DNA of 64,000 nt from Pyxicephalus adspersus (Eukaryota > Chordata > Amphibia > Anura > Pyxicephalidae). Shown piece by piece: positions 9,908 through 22,390 of this stretch. The stretch's first letter is position 1. Every line of letters begins with the position of its first letter. The notes under the pieces were generated by a model. It was not told the DNA's origin, did not search any database, and was given only the letters and a program-made list of their open reading frames with translations. The stretch lies in assembly GCF_032062135.1 (NCBI RefSeq), contig NC_092859.1:132255928-132319927 (forward strand), in the 5' to 3' direction. The position numbers and the translations under genes are program-made.

Positions 9908-12900
9908 ATAATCATTGAAAGTTTTTATGAACTTCTTTTAATATTGCATGAAATTAATTTTTAAATGTAAATCGCTTTTTATGAATATGGGTTTTTTTCT
10001 GAACCTTGATGTTTAAAATGTCCGATCTGTTCCCCCTTTTGTACTACTTAATAACTGTTAGGATGTGGCATCTCTGTGATCCTTTTTTTTTTCTTTGATT
10101 GGATGTTGTGAAACTACTTTGGCAAAAAGTTAATCCTTTTCTCTCTCTGTGCATTTTGATACTTGTAAAACTCCAAAATCAAATCCAGTGCTCACTTAAG
10201 GGCTAATGGTCCGTGATGGGAGTACTGAAGCAGGGTACAGTAATAATTTGAGGAATCTGTATGCACATAAATCAAATAATAAAGTCACTGGTTCTAATAA
10301 GGTACCAATAAATAATCAAAAAAGTTTTCTTTAAATATTTATGGGGGGAGGGGGGACCATTGAAGACAAAGCCTAAGCAGAATTAACTTTAGCTTTAAGT
10401 TATAAAATCCAAAGAGTTAGAAACTATTGTGGGCTCTAAAAATAATTGAAAGAATAACATGGGATAATTTCACTACCAAACAAGGAACAAAACAAGAAAA
10501 TGTGTTCCAGACTCATCTAAATAAAGAAACCATCTGAGTTTTATCAGGCTATCTTCGAGGAGAATGCATGAATCAGATATTTAGTTCAGCATACAATAGT
10601 CCTTCATTAGAGAGCTTGTATAAAGATTATGGACCTGTGACACAGTTCTTTTTGTACCCATAGTCATAACCAACCACACAATAATGGACTGCAATAAGAC
10701 ACTCTGCAGACCTGAAGTCTCTACTACAAAATTTGCCACCTTAAAGAGACTGTGGAGGTGGAACAAAGACATCAAACTAAGGTCTCTCTGCAATGAAAAG
10801 GTTTAATACTTACCTGTAACATTGAAGAGCATTATAAGGTATCTTCGGTATCTCAAACACTTGTTTGGTTGTTATATTCCTGATTCCTTCTGAGCTCTGC
10901 AGTCCCCTTTGCTGACTACTATAAGAGGTATCAGTGACATGATTGCTGGTGGATGGAACCTCAGTGCACCAAGGGAACCAGACATCAATGAAATCTTTAA
11001 CTATTTTTTAATTTTGTTACCTGTGGTGGAAAACCCAGAAATTGGCAACTCATAGGAGGACATCAATGGGCACCCTGGAATGGCAGACCACACCACAGGT
11101 ACCCACAGTTGCCCATGCTTTTGGGAACTGCACAGGATATGCCGCAGCCAAACAAGTTCCACTTCTATTAACTTAAAAATGTAACCACTTCCATTAATTA
11201 AATGGGAACAGTAAGGTTAAGCCACTGTGAGAATGTGCTATGGCAGATTCAAGTTCAGATGGGCAGTGGGGTTGCAGTATAGTTGCTGCTTCTATGTAGT
11301 GTCTGACCTAGGGTTGCCCATATGGAATGTGGCAGTGGGGAGTGCTCTATACCACCTGGTGTTCCCCACTGTCAAATCCTGAAATGCTGCTTCATTGGGA
11401 ACCAGCACAGTGGTTGGAGCTGCCCGAAGTAGTCTTGGAAAATCTGTGCCCACTCCCCGCCTGAACTGGGAAATACCTTGCAGTGAAAAGATATGTGTCT
11501 CCAGAACAGGTATTTCAGAAAAGGATTACAAGGGGAGTTTCCTAAAAAGAAGAGGCATTTTTATCAGCCGCAGCTCTAGCCTGGAACCGTTGCTGTTCAG
11601 GCAGTAATTGAAGCAGACACTTTATTGGTGGGTGTTTGGGTCAGGGCTGCTGTACCCAAGCCAGAGCTGTGATGTCAAGACCTTGTCTTAATGGCTATAG
11701 GAACATGTCCAAGTCTGATGACTTAAACAGACCAGTAGGAGACATGCTGCATGTCTTTCTACACCATTTAATGAACAAAAATGTGCAGGCAGCCCTAAAA
11801 CACACTCTGGCATGCAAACTGGCTCATTATATGCTCTTCATTTTAATCTCACTATATATAGTCTTTGTTTTATACGTTTCAGAGCAATACAGAATACCAC
11901 AAACTGTAAAACGAGTCATTTCATAGACGGCATTGCTTGCAGTCCAGGAACACTATAGTATGTGGTCAGAAAGGCTGTCATGAAAAATACTGCACATACT
12001 ATAAACAATGTCACTTTGAGTGGTATTGGGTTTAGATGTTATAATAATATGTTATAGTATCTTGGGGGAGAAAAACACTTAAAAGTCCTTCAGTGCCTTT
12101 TGCAGATTTTCTGGCCCCTACTTATACTTTGGTCAACCATCTAATTAATGTGAATCAACCATGGTCATGTCAAAAAATTACAGGCCTCCAAATAGTGTGG
12201 CTTAGACAGACATATATTCATGTGTCCTACACAGCTCTGCCAGCTACAATAAATGTGCTAGTAAGTGTGTGAATTTTAATTAAAGACTCAGCAGAGGGAT
12301 TGAAGATGTTACACAGTTGTAATACACAAATGTCAGCTCACCAATACCCCACTTGTTATCTGTTTTTAAAAAGGAAAAGAAATTAACTCTCATACAGGTG
12401 TTATATTTTTATATATTTAAATAGTTTTGTGTTTCTATGTAACATTATAATGGATTGATATGTTTATAGTCAGGCTTATTATATAGGTATCTTACGAGAA
12501 AGTTACTGTGAAAACTTTTTGGTTTTTGATAAACTTTTTTCTTTGCTCTTTAAGCTCTTTTCATTGTTGTATTGCACTTTGGGATATTGTAACCTACATT
12601 CTGTCCACTCTAGCAAAAGTTTAATGGCCCAATCATCATAAGCAATGCAATGATTTTTGTGCATCAAAGTGGAAAGCTAGCCAGGTCCTTTATTGCAGAA
12701 GGGACAAATTTACTTTCTGCAATAAAATTAACATGCCTGCCTGATTGCAATTTTTTAAATACACTCACCTGTCTCTATTCTTTCGTGAGCGCGACCGTCC
12801 TTTTCTTCTTCTCCTCTATTTTAGTCTATTTTTGGCCATCTTGATAGGCATGCGTTCCGGAGTTCATTCATGGGGCATGTTAGGATAACCAGCACATCCT

Positions 12901-14070
12901 GGTATTGCATGCTCAGCTCATAAGATGAGAAATGCACCTTAAAGTAATAATGTGTGTGGCTGTAACAAATGGTAACTGTGTGTTACCACAATTGGTACTT
13001 ATAACCGTCCCTAAGGTATCTGCTTTAAAGTAAACATTTCATAATCCTGGTTTAACAGGTCATGGTCACTCCTATCTGGCCAAAGGTTATCACCAGCAAA
13101 AAGTGTCAGAATTTTCTTTTCAAATAAAATTTTCCCCCCACCTCCTACATCTGACACCTGTCAAATACACAATAGGTGGGCAAATTTTCCTTTACTTTCT
13201 GTTCTGTTACATGTCAAATAGGAAGTGAGGTGAAAACTTTCAATCTTTAAATGATTTATTGTTGAGTCACTGATGGCTCAGGCCACTATAAGATGTTTAT
13301 GAAGCTTTTACAATCCAATCAAAAACTAAAAAAAATTTTGTCTGGAATAGGGTTTTACCTGGCCATTCCAGACAAACTGATACTTTTCCTGATTAAACAT
13401 CCCTCCCCCTCAACCACAACATATACTCATGGATTATGCTCAATTGTCACCTTCCAGGTGCGGGAGCTGAAAAACTGTTAAATTGGCTTTAAAGGCCTGA
13501 ACAATGTCACATAGGGTAGGTCTCATGTTCCTCCATACCATAAAACGTCGGCTCCATTGAAGCCAAAGTATTAAAAGTGCAAAGGATTTAACAAGAAAGA
13601 GGATTAACAGCATGGATATGTAAAATTTACTGAGGACATAGACTATCAGCTATACACGGGCAAAGTGTCTCTTTAACAATAAATTATTACTCTAAGGCAA
13701 CTTATTAAATAAATATGTTTCTGTAAATCATTTTGGAAAAATGTGCCTCCAAGTTATCGGTAATAACCTTAAAACAAATGTTACTTAGGTCATTCCAACT
13801 CTGCAAGAGCCCTTATATGGCTACAATTCCACACAATAGGAACATGGGCAACATATTCCTGTCATCACTAATGAACATCAGAAATGTTCTTATTCTCTAT
13901 GTCCCCTGGCCTCTGTACAGCAGGACAACACTTTATTAGTTGTATTTATTATGTGATGATTGGACTGCTGCAGATTTTGCTTTTTGCATGACATTAGTTG
14001 CATGGCTACTAATCAAGCAGGATCCTAGTGTGCATATTGAAGAATAGATACATACATACAACATGGTGAT
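9908..14070. other. long low-copy stretch, no gene recognised
   Basis: Unique-looking DNA with small islands of higher GC (about 10900-11420). A hairpin TTGTCTGGAAT (13338-13348) with ATTCCAGACAA (13365-13375) may be the trace of a small element. Frames such as 11395-11607 and 11636-11926 plus have no recognisable domain, and no strong splice-site pair stood out. Confidence 0.35.
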
Positions 14071-14084
14071 GATGTCATAATGCT

Positions 14085-14510
14085 CCACGTATGATGACAT
14101 CATCCACCAACAGGCCCAAGGATCCCTCCCGCGGTGGTAAAGACTGAATGGGGAAACTGGAGCATTCTGTAATACATAAGTCACATATCCCAGGAAGCTC
14201 CAGGCTGCTCCTTCTGCACATTCCCAATCTCAGGCATGTGCAGAAGGGGCTTTCCTGGAATGTAAGAAAAGAATTGCTGACCTGCATGCGCAGTGGGATT
14301 GTCACTTTTTTTTATATTTTCAAGAGAAAATGTCACCCAATCTCGCGCGTGTGAGATCAGGTGACATGAGAATAACCCCGAGGAAGACAGAAGAATATGG
14401 CGGCGCCCGCTGGTTCCTCCAGCCCGGAAACGAGAAGAAATCCGATTGACTGGAATCGGATTGCGAAGGGATTTTTTTTTTTTATGAAAGCTCTGCTTTA
14501 AGCAAATCAT
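14085..14510. repeat. GC-rich repeat-like island
   Basis: Contains several CpG-bearing words (CCCGCGGTGG, CTCGCGCGTGTGAG, GGCGGCGCCCGC) in an otherwise AT-rich area. It also has short inverted pairs such as AATCCGATTGACTGGAATCGGATT (14441-14463) and CTTCTGCACATTCCC / GGCATGTGCAGAAG. It ends near AAAGCTCTGCTTTAAG. This is likely an old non-autonomous transposon rather than a promoter, since the palindromic pairs dominate and overlapping frames run both ways. Family unknown. Confidence 0.4.
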
Positions 14511-14681
14511 CTACTATGAGTGTTCTGACAGCTGATATTAGAGCCACTGAATTTGATTTTCTACTGTTAAAAACCAATCAATTCTCCGTCATATTTTATC
14601 TACCTGGTATATGCTATCTGGTAGCAATCTGGTAGCGATCATCCTCTAGGTGGTGCATTATTATTATTGTTAGATGTAAAG

Positions 14682-14874
14682 CAGGGGTGCCCACACTTTT
14701 TTGGCTTGCAACCTACTTTTAAAATTACCAAGTCAAAACCATCTACAAACAATAAAAACTTGGACTTAACTCCTGTGCGGGGTAGAGTTATTTAGAAAGG
14801 CAAGGCTCCGCGATCTACCCGCAATGACTTTGTGATCTACCGGTAGATCATGATCCACCTGTTGGGCACCCCTG
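14682..14874. mobile_element. hAT-type MITE with perfect 8-base target duplication
   Basis: A 193-base element starts CAGGGGTGCCCA and ends with the inverse TGGGCACCCCTG. It is flanked on both sides by ATGTAAAG (14674-14681 and 14875-14882). An 8-base duplication with CAGGGGTGCCC-type ends is the signature of hAT elements, including Charlie-type MITEs. There is no coding capacity. The intact duplication suggests a fairly young insertion. Confidence 0.92.
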
Positions 14875-15084
14875 ATGTAAAGCATAATTCCAGGCAAGGA
14901 TGGAAAATGTTTTTTCTGTGTATTTTCTGTGCTAGTATCTTCTGGGTTATATGAAAAGTCATAACAAAAAAGTATTGTTCCTCATACCAAACAATCATAA
15001 TCATTGTTTCATTTTATCTGCAGAAATGACAATTGGAAGAAATGTTACATACCTACTACATATTATTTTTATTATCATTATTAT

Positions 15085-15240
15085 TAATAATAAACATTAG
15101 TTATATAGTGCCAACATAATATGCACCGCTGTACATCAAATAGGGGTTACAGAAGACAGACAGATACAGACAGTGACACAGGAGGATGAGAGGACCCTGC
15201 CCATAGGAGCTTACAATCTAAAAGGTGAAATAGCACACAG
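15085..15240 (-). mobile_element. L2 LINE 3' tail fragment
   Basis: On the minus strand the segment reads from TAGATTGTAAGCTCC through GCAGGGTCCTCTCATCC and CTGTGTCACTGTCTG to TGATGTACAGCGGTGC and a tail like TATTATGTTGGCACTATATA. An (ATT/TAA)n run follows beyond the tail at 15060-15092. It shares these words with 18560-18745 (L2 3' end) and shares the tail with the SINE at 23194-24052. No coding part is left. Confidence 0.7.
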
Positions 15241-15944
15241 TAGGAGAAAGGGTACATACATACATACATTGGTGTCTAGTTTGAGTAACCCTACTGCATA
15301 CCCTACACCAGATGCAGGGTATGAAATAAAAAGTTTTTTTTCATATCTATCCTTATTTTCTTTCCATGAAAATTTTAGCAATGGAAATGCAGTTTAAACA
15401 GGTTGATGTGGCTTATAAGGGGGTCAACTACAGGTCAAACACACCTGCCAATGAACTGTGAATGATCTTAGAAGCACCCCATGCTGATTGCAAATGCACC
15501 CGGAATGAATGTGAAATCAAATTATCAACACAATAATGACAAAAAAAAATACAAGTAGCTCAGATTAAACTCCAGTTCAGATAAAAGCCCCAACACCAAA
15601 AGCCTACCCAACAAAACTCCAAAAGTATATGTATCATTTGTTGCTAGGAAATTAAACTATACTACACATATGATTTCACTCAGTGGGTTTCATGAATATT
15701 CATGTAAGAGTGGTTGTGAGAAGGTGTTTCTAAATCTGTGTGAATTATCTATGGTATCTACAGTTTGTGAGTTAATTGGTAATGAAGATGATCAGTATAA
15801 AGGTTAGCATGCTAAAATATGTTACAAACCTGATCACATCAAATCACATAAAAAAATAAGAGAAAGGTGGGGGATAGGGATGTGAAATTCAGTGTTGGGT
15901 GGTCATTTAACTCCCCCTTCTAGAATGTTTGTTTTACATGGAAA

Positions 15945-17745
15945 TTATAGTTACATAGTTACATAGTAAGTCAGGTTGAAAAAAGACATAAATCCATCAA
16001 GTTCAGCCACTAGGGAAATATACATATCCCAGATATACCCAGATAACCCTATAAGACATTGTTGGTCCAGAGGAAGGCAAAAAAACCCTGGTACAATTTG
16101 CTTCAACGGGAAAAAAATTCCTTCCTGATTCCATGAGGCAATCTGATGTTCCCTGGATCAACAGTCAGTGTTATCTTTACTTTAAAGCCTTAATCCCCAG
16201 TTATATTCTGTGCTTCTAGAAAAACATCCAACCTTTCCTTAAAGCAATCTATAGAAGTTGCTGAAACTACTTCCTGAGAGAGCCGATTCCACATTTTCAC
16301 AGACCTTACAGTGAAGAATCCCTTCCTTATCTGGAGTTTAAACTTCTTTTCCTCCAGACACAAAGAATTCCTTCTTGTTCTTTGTAATGATCTCAAAGTG
16401 AATAATTGGGAAGAGAGTTCTCTATATGGACCGTTTATATATTTATACAGGGCGATCACATCCCCTCCTAAACGTCTCTTCTCAAGAGAGAATAGATTCA
16501 GTTCAGCTAATCTCTCCTCATAGCTGAGCTCCTCCATTCCTTTTATTAGCTTAGTTGCCCTTCTCTGCACTCTCTCCAATTCCACAATGTTCTTTTTGTG
16601 AACTAGTGCCTAAAACTGGACTGCATATTCCAGATGTGGTCTGACCAATGCTTTGTACAGGGGCAGGATTATGTCTCCATCTCTGCAGCCTATTCCTCTT
16701 TTAATACAAGAAAGTACTTTGCTAGCTTTAGATATTGCAGCTTGGCATTGCATGCTGGTATTATGTCTATGATCTACCAGAACCCCCAGATCCTTTTCCA
16801 TTTCTGACTCCCCCAAATGTATTCCCCCGAGACAGTATGAAGCATGCATGTTGTTATTGCATAATTTTACATTTATCTATAATAAATGTCATTTGCCACT
16901 TGGCTGCCCAATCAAACAGTACATCCAGGTCTGCTTGTAGATTATAGACATCCTGTATGGACCTAATTCCATTAGATAGTTTGGTGTCATCTGCAAACAG
17001 AAATTGTACTTTTAATCCCGAACTCTATATCATTTATAAAGATGTTAAACAGTAAAGGTCTCAACACTGAACCCTGGGGTACACCACTAATAACCTTAGA
17101 CCATTCAGAGTATGAATCAATAATTACAGCTCTCTGGATGCAATCTTTAAGCCAGTTCTCGATCTATTTACAGACTGGCTTTTCTAAACCTATTGACCCT
17201 AACTTGCATATTAACCGTCTGTGGGGTACAGTGTCAAATGCTTTAGCAAAGTCCAAGTACACTATATCAACTGCTATTCCACTGTCTACCTGTTTACTTA
17301 CTTCCTCATGAAAAGAGAGTACATTTTTTTGACAACTTCTGTCTTTCTTGAAACCATGCTGACTATCACTTATAATATTGTTTTCTAGCAGAAACTCTTC
17401 TATGTGGTTCTTTATCAAACCCTCTAGGACCTTTCCAACTATGGACATTAAACTAACGGGTCTGTAGTTACCTGGTAATGACTTTGCTCCCTTTATGAAG
17501 ATAGGAACCATATTGGCCTTTCACCAATTCACGGTACCTTGCCAATGACTAAAAAGTCTCTAAAAATTAAAAATAATGGCTTTGAAATAACTGAGCTCAG
17601 CTCTTTGAGGACACGTGGATGTAATCCATCAGGTCCTGGTGCTTTGTCAACCTTAATTTTTCCCAGCTGTTTCTCAGTCATATCAATTGTGAGCCATTGT
17701 GACTCATTTAAGGCAGTATACTGGAAGGTATTGCCTCAATAGTGT
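15945..17745 (-). mobile_element. CR1 LINE, 5'-truncated remnant with RT motifs
   Basis: Minus-strand frames give an ordered set of CR1 reverse-transcriptase pieces. At 17511-17164 there is NYRPVSL, QHGF and the catalytic block YLDFAKAFDTVPH. FADDTKL, which carries the second pair of catalytic Asp residues, lies at 16997-16977. A block at 16849-16610 has KDLGVLVD and LPLYKALVRPHLEYAVQF. A C-terminal block at 16585-16190 starts LERVQRRATKLIKGM. The pieces lie in different frames and are separated by stops, so it is inactive. The 3' end is at 15945 with the repeated octamer TAGTTACA, typical of CR1 tails. The 5' side, including the endonuclease, is missing, as is usual for CR1 copies. Confidence 0.92.
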
Positions 17746-17798
17746 TAATAAAATACCTGCCCAAGTGTCAAGTATGCTAGGTACAATACTCCCTATGC

Positions 17799-18142
17799 CA
17801 GATATTCTCAACCAGGGTTCTATGAAACCCCAAGGTACCTTCAAAGGGTTCCTAGTGATTCCTTGAACTGTGGCTGGTTGACTTCATATGTGATGATGCC
17901 TGCTTATTTTTGAAGCCAAAGCCACGTGGAAGGACCAGCTGCAAAACAATAATAATCTTTTTAGTTTTGACATTCTGAAACTTTGGCCATTACTAGAGGG
18001 GTGGCATTTATTCAATTTAGGCCACCAGTGTAAGAGGCTTTTTTCCATGGACTCCAAATAAACTGTTTTTTTTTTCAACGGTTCCCTAAGACTTAAACAC
18101 ATAAAAAAGGTTACATGGGGGTAAAAAGGTTCAGAAAAGCTG
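17799..18142. mobile_element. hAT-like non-autonomous element
   Basis: Begins CAGATATTCTCAACCAGGG and ends GGTTCAGAAAAGCTG, imperfect inverted ends of the CAGTGTTTCTCAACC type. Internal words GGTTCTATGAAACCCC, GGGTTCCTAGTGATTCCTTG and GGTTCCCTAAGACTT match the composition of the related element at 51786-52051. I found no clean 8-base target duplication, so boundaries are approximate. The minus frame inside has no transposase motif. Confidence 0.6.
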
Positions 18143-18559
18143 GCTTACACCCTACAAACATCACCATGAAAAGCAAAAAGAATAGGAAAAATATTTCCAT
18201 GTCAGCTCATTCTAACTACTCCAATGGGCTAGTGCAAACTATCCGTCCGAAACTGCAGCAAAACGTGACAAAAAGCAGAAAGTTTTATTAGCTGTTTGCA
18301 CACCTGGCTCTTCCACTTCAAAAGCTGCTCTCTTCTGTTTGAAGAGAATGTGTGAAAGTGGCATAGCAGCAAGAAAGACTGTAAGTGAGCTGATCCCCTG
18401 CATCAAGAGTGCTGACAGCTGAGAAGCAGAGCACAGTAGACCAGCTATCTAAGTGACAACAGAGCTTAAACAATTACATTAGCAGAAGTGTTGTTCTAGA
18501 CTAACCTCTAGGGCTAGCATGTCAGTGCGCAACCCATAACTGCTCTTTATCTATTTTGA
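18143..18559. other. low-copy stretch
   Basis: No recognised repeat or exon. Contains mixed-composition DNA with a TTTGAAGAGAATGTG stretch and no notable structure. Confidence 0.3.
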
Positions 18560-19230
18560 ATAAATGAAAAGAAAAAGAGAATAAAACTAGGGGTTGCAAA
18601 TGACAGATACAGACAGTGACACAGGAGGAAAAGGAGAGGACCCTGCCCCAAAGGGCTTACAATCTAATAGGTGGGGAATGTATCACACAATTGTAAGTGG
18701 GATATGGAATAGTGGGAAGTAGTGAGGGTTTTTAGGCTGGGTACACACATGCAATAGTTCTCGTCCGATAATTGGCTCAGGGCCAATATCACACGAGAAT
18801 CTTGTGTGTGTACAGCACTCGTCATCCATGATTCGAATAACTGTCCTGGAGGATCCACGGATGATGGATGATGAACAATTGTAATACAAGTGAAGGGGAG
18901 AGAGCGCTGCGGGATGCCGCTCCGTCGTTCCCCCCCTCCGTGGAGCAGAACAGGGCTGTAAGCACTCCTTCATGCATCATGCAGTTGTTAGTCATTGGAA
19001 AGGATTGTGAAAGATCCTTTCCGATGACAAAATATTGCACGTGTGTACATAGCCTTTGAGACAGAAGAAGACGGGTAGGCAAGTTTGCAAAGATGGGTTT
19101 TGAGTGCTCTTCTAAAGGAGCAGAAAGTAAGAGCAAGCTGAATTGGAGGTGGAGGACCATTCCAGAGAGTTGAGGCAGCTCTAGAAAAGTCTCGGAGCTG
19201 TTTATATGACAAGGATATGAGTGAGCAAGT
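18560..19230 (-). mobile_element. L2 LINE 3' end, interrupted by a MITE
   Basis: On the minus strand, 19212 to about 19060 encodes LRDFSRAASTLWNGPP and then SFRRALKTHLCKLAY, the characteristic C-terminus of L2-clade ORFs. It is followed by untranslated sequence that resumes at 18734 and reads to GGGTCCTCTCC and TGTCACTGTCTGTATCTG. The MITE at 18735-19054 lies exactly between the two halves. The upstream reverse transcriptase is absent. The copy is 5'-truncated and dead. The neighbouring L2 tail at 15085-15240 shares its 3' words. Confidence 0.8.
18735..19054 (+). mobile_element. MITE, GTACACAC type, copy B, nested in L2
   Basis: Ends GGCTGGGTACACACATGCAA and ATTGCACGTGTGTACATAGCC are inverted matches. 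Internal words GATTCGAATAACTGTCCTGG, CATGCATCATGCAGTTGTTAG and AAAGGATTGTGAAAGATCCTTT match copies A and C. It splits the L2 3' end, so it arrived after that LINE copy. Target duplication is unclear (TTTTA left, TTTG right). Confidence 0.82.
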
Positions 19231-20760
19231 CGTTAGTAGATCATTTAAAATTTGCAGTCCTTGTTGTTGTTATGCTTTTTTTTTTTGTTAGTTTGTTTTT
19301 TTTGTTGTTTTAGAAAGACATCATTATAATGCCTATATAAAAAGTACAATCTGCAGAATACACACACATTCCAAAGAGTTACTGTACCTAGGCTTCCAAA
19401 TGGAGGAACTCATTTTTGGTTACTATAATTTTAATGAATCTCTGCTTCACTTTAACTCATTATGACTTCATCACCCTATTTTAACCATGCTGCAACACCC
19501 TCCCTATCTTGTCTGGCTTTCCATGGCCCACAATGTGGTAATTCAAGGCTTGTGGTTGTCATTTTCCCACTCTAAGTTGTCTCAGTTTGAGAGGATCACA
19601 CGTTGACATCTTTGGGTGTCAGAGGACCTTGTCCCAGCATTGGCTGTAGATAAAGGTACAGACAAACCCTGGGGTGGCTGGCCTTCTTCTAAATCTAAAT
19701 CAGCAATCGAGGTAACGTTATGCTTGGCAACTCTTATGACTATATCTCTGTCTCCATCAATGGGCCCATGTACCAAGCACTTGGTTGGTAAAATGAAAAG
19801 AAGGGTTGGTAAATAAATCTAAAACAAAAAAGAAACATACATTGAATGCCATTTTAATACAATTATTGGTGTTACAATAGCCATAGCACTCAACACAGCT
19901 ACTATAGGCTGCAAAATTTACTATTGGGAAGGTTAATGAGGCAAATAAAACATTAAAAATGTGTGTGCATATAAAGATAACATGGTTCCAGTATTGTATA
20001 ATTAAAGATCAGTGAGGTTACTTCTGATACTGACCTTGTACCCCTTGTGACAGATGGATGCCAAACCCTCAGAAGGAATGTTTAGGATTGTGTTACAGTA
20101 AGGGGAAATTTTTTAAGCTGTTTAGTACTGTAGAAAATTTGCCCTTTGAGCCTCTGGACATGCTGGTCGACAAGAAATTAATCTTACATGCCTAATGTAG
20201 TCTTCTTTGGATATAAAAACCCCACAGTGTCATCTCTGGCAAGACAGCTGACATTTGTAGTTCTGTATGTCAAGGGGGTTACATGGCATACAACCTGACT
20301 ATCATGAATGTGCTTCCATGGATATCATGGTCTAGAAACAAACAGTATGCCCTGCATTGATGGAACTGACAGGATCAGCAGGTATCACATTTGCTATTTA
20401 GTTCATCAAAAAGCAAAATACAGCATTGATTCTCACAATGATTCTCTACCTAAACTTTTAGAATTTAGGTTTAAATATGTCTTAGGATAGTGTACAATTG
20501 TAGGAAAAAAAGCTGAAAAGGGGGGATTTTTGTAAAGTTTTTTTTTTTTTTAATTGCATAGGTGAAGTACAGTATAAATAATTCTGGAGCAAAGAAAAAA
20601 CCTGTGGGAGACATGGTATCCTGTCACCTGCCTGATTCCCAGTTTCCCTGCATGTGCCAGGAATGAATGAGCTCCTGTACAGTGAATGTGGCCAAAAATC
20701 GTAAGGAGGAAGAAAAAATGAAAGAAGATGGCAGCTCCCATGGGAATAGGGGTTTAGTTC
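19231..20760. other. low-copy stretch
   Basis: T-rich runs near 19268 and 20537, otherwise unique-looking DNA. Opposed frames at 19582-19776 and 19616-19816 overlap and carry no known motif. Nothing supported. Confidence 0.35.
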
Positions 20761-20770
20761 TGTTTTAAAA

Positions 20771-21079
20771 CAGTGGTCCCCAACCTTTTGGAGTTCACAG
20801 ACCACTAATTTCACCGACTCCGGACCACGCATGCGCAGGGAGGTGTCACTTAAAGGGGAAGACACTTCCCCCAGAGTGACATCATGATGCCAGAACCCAT
20901 CCAGAGGTACAACCTGCCCACCGCCCTGAGCCTGGGATTCATACAACAGACATGGTCTGTGGGTCTGGCCAGTGTGCCCTCCCCCAGCAGGGTCCTTCTC
21001 CTGACCCCGCTGGGGGGTGCACCGGCAAAAGCCGCGGACCCCCAAAATTTTCTCATGGACCACCACTTGGTAACCACTG
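20771..21079. mobile_element. hAT-type MITE, CAGTGGTCCCCAACC ends
   Basis: Starts CAGTGGTCCCCAACC and ends GGTAACCACTG, inverted ends of hAT type. Flanks TTTTAAAA and TTTAAAAA differ at one of eight positions, a plausible old target duplication. The inside is GC-rich with CATGCGCAGGGAGG and CCCGCTGGGGGGTGC. The several overlapping frames across it, in both directions, come from this composition and have no transposase signature. Confidence 0.82.
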
Positions 21080-21849
21080 TTTAAAAACATATCATACAAG
21101 AAAATATCCTATTTGTATAATGTTTTTGGGATAATGTATTCCTGATCCCCTATAAACTTGTTTCTGAGCATATAAGCAGTATACAATTGCTTAAAGAAAA
21201 TGTAAACTGTAACTAAAAGACACTTTGTTTACTTGAGCAATTTATAACATAAAGAATTAATATTTAAAGCAGAAGTGAATTGACACTTTTTTTGGCCATC
21301 AGGAGCATTTTGCCATAACATGGAAGTATGCTCAGAATATTTGCACAACATGGCAGGCGTACATGCTAACAGGAAGCCACTGGCATTTGTATCTCTGTTA
21401 TCTCAATCAAAGACACTACCATTGTCACCCGCTCTTTTTCCAGGTTTTCTTCTGCCATTTTCATTGTCTTTGTTAGGAGGATGGAAGTCCTACGTATGCG
21501 CTTGGAATTTACTACATCCCACACACAATTATGTGCAGACTGTACACTGAGCAGCAGATGTGTGGCTTAGTGTACCTAATGCTTTTTAAAAAAAACTTTT
21601 ATCAGCCTGTTGTACCTATACTTTGACAGAAGAGACTTACAGTCTACACCCAAAGAACGACCCCTCCTGCTTAAACAGAAGAAGGGAGAGGACTCAGGAC
21701 TGGAGCATCATGTGATTGCAGTTTTAGGATTTTTTTTTCTCTCTTTTGGATTATGGTATCTAGTTGAGTTTCGTTTGCTAAAATTTCCTCGAAGTTCCGA
21801 TAGGTCCGCTAAATTTCAGCAAAATTTTGCAAAACTATCATAAATAACT
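21080..21849. other. low-copy stretch
   Basis: TATTTAAAGCAGAAGTGAATTG near 21265 resembles the end motif of another inverted-repeat element. TTTCGTTTGCTAAAATTTCC near 21768 marks the approach to the hairpin cluster. No exon recognised. Confidence 0.3.
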
Positions 21850-21851
21850 AT

Positions 21852-22390
21852 AGGAGGATTATCGCGGCTGCATTAATAAATACAGCCATGGAAATCCTCC
21901 TGTTAGAATGAGGCAAGCCCTCATTCTGACCTGTAGTGCCCGGGGATCTCTCACTGAGAGGAGGATTCTCACGGCTCCATTCATAAATGCAGCCGCGATA
22001 CTTCTCCTCTCAGAGTAAGTCATGAGGCTTGCGTTTATGAATGAATTTTTCACATGCTGCATTTATTCCTGAGCAGCCAGCCGTGAGACTCACGCTGTGT
22101 TCCTGGATAGAGGAACTCTATCCAGGAACACATAGTACAGGACTGCAACAGCTACCAGGGGAGGGGCGCTGCTCCGCTCCCGATTGCTGTTGCCGACTTG
22201 TAGTATGTGTTCCTGGATAGAGTGTCTCTATCCAGGAACACAGGACTCCTGTGTTCTTGGATAGGGAAACTCTATCCAAGAACACATACAACTAGTAAAG
22301 GGCTGCAAGAGCAATCAGGGGAGCAGAGCTGACAGCTCGGCTCCCCTGATTGGTCTTGCAGGTCTGAAAAATTCGGTCTCGCCAACCGAA
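21852..22390. repeat. Cluster of perfect hairpins, probably one composite foldback element
   Basis: Hairpins in order: AGGAGGATT (21852) with AATCCTCCT (21893-21901); AGAATGAGG (21905) with CCTCATTCT (21919-21927), loop 5; TGAGAGGAG (21955) with CTCCTCTCA (22004-22012). Then come three hairpins sharing one stem, at 22096-22132 and 22206-22242 (17-base arms TGTGTTCCTGGATAGAG, loop 3) and 22250-22286 (15-base arms TGTGTTCTTGGATAG, loop 7). A long one at 22303-22361 has 22-base arms with one mismatch, and AAATTCGGT pairs with ACCGAATTT near 22369-22391. No coding frame. Such arrays occur in foldback DNA transposons; the family is unknown. Confidence 0.75.

Noticed and set aside
14085..14510. Divergent coding frames (109 and 76 codons minus, 68 plus)
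   Set aside because: Overlapping frames in a GC-rich palindromic stretch without domains or splice signals; repeat origin is likelier.
20482..21099. 205-codon minus frame as a gene
   Set aside because: About half of it covers the hAT MITE at 20771-21079 and the rest has no motif; several other frames in both directions cover the same bases.
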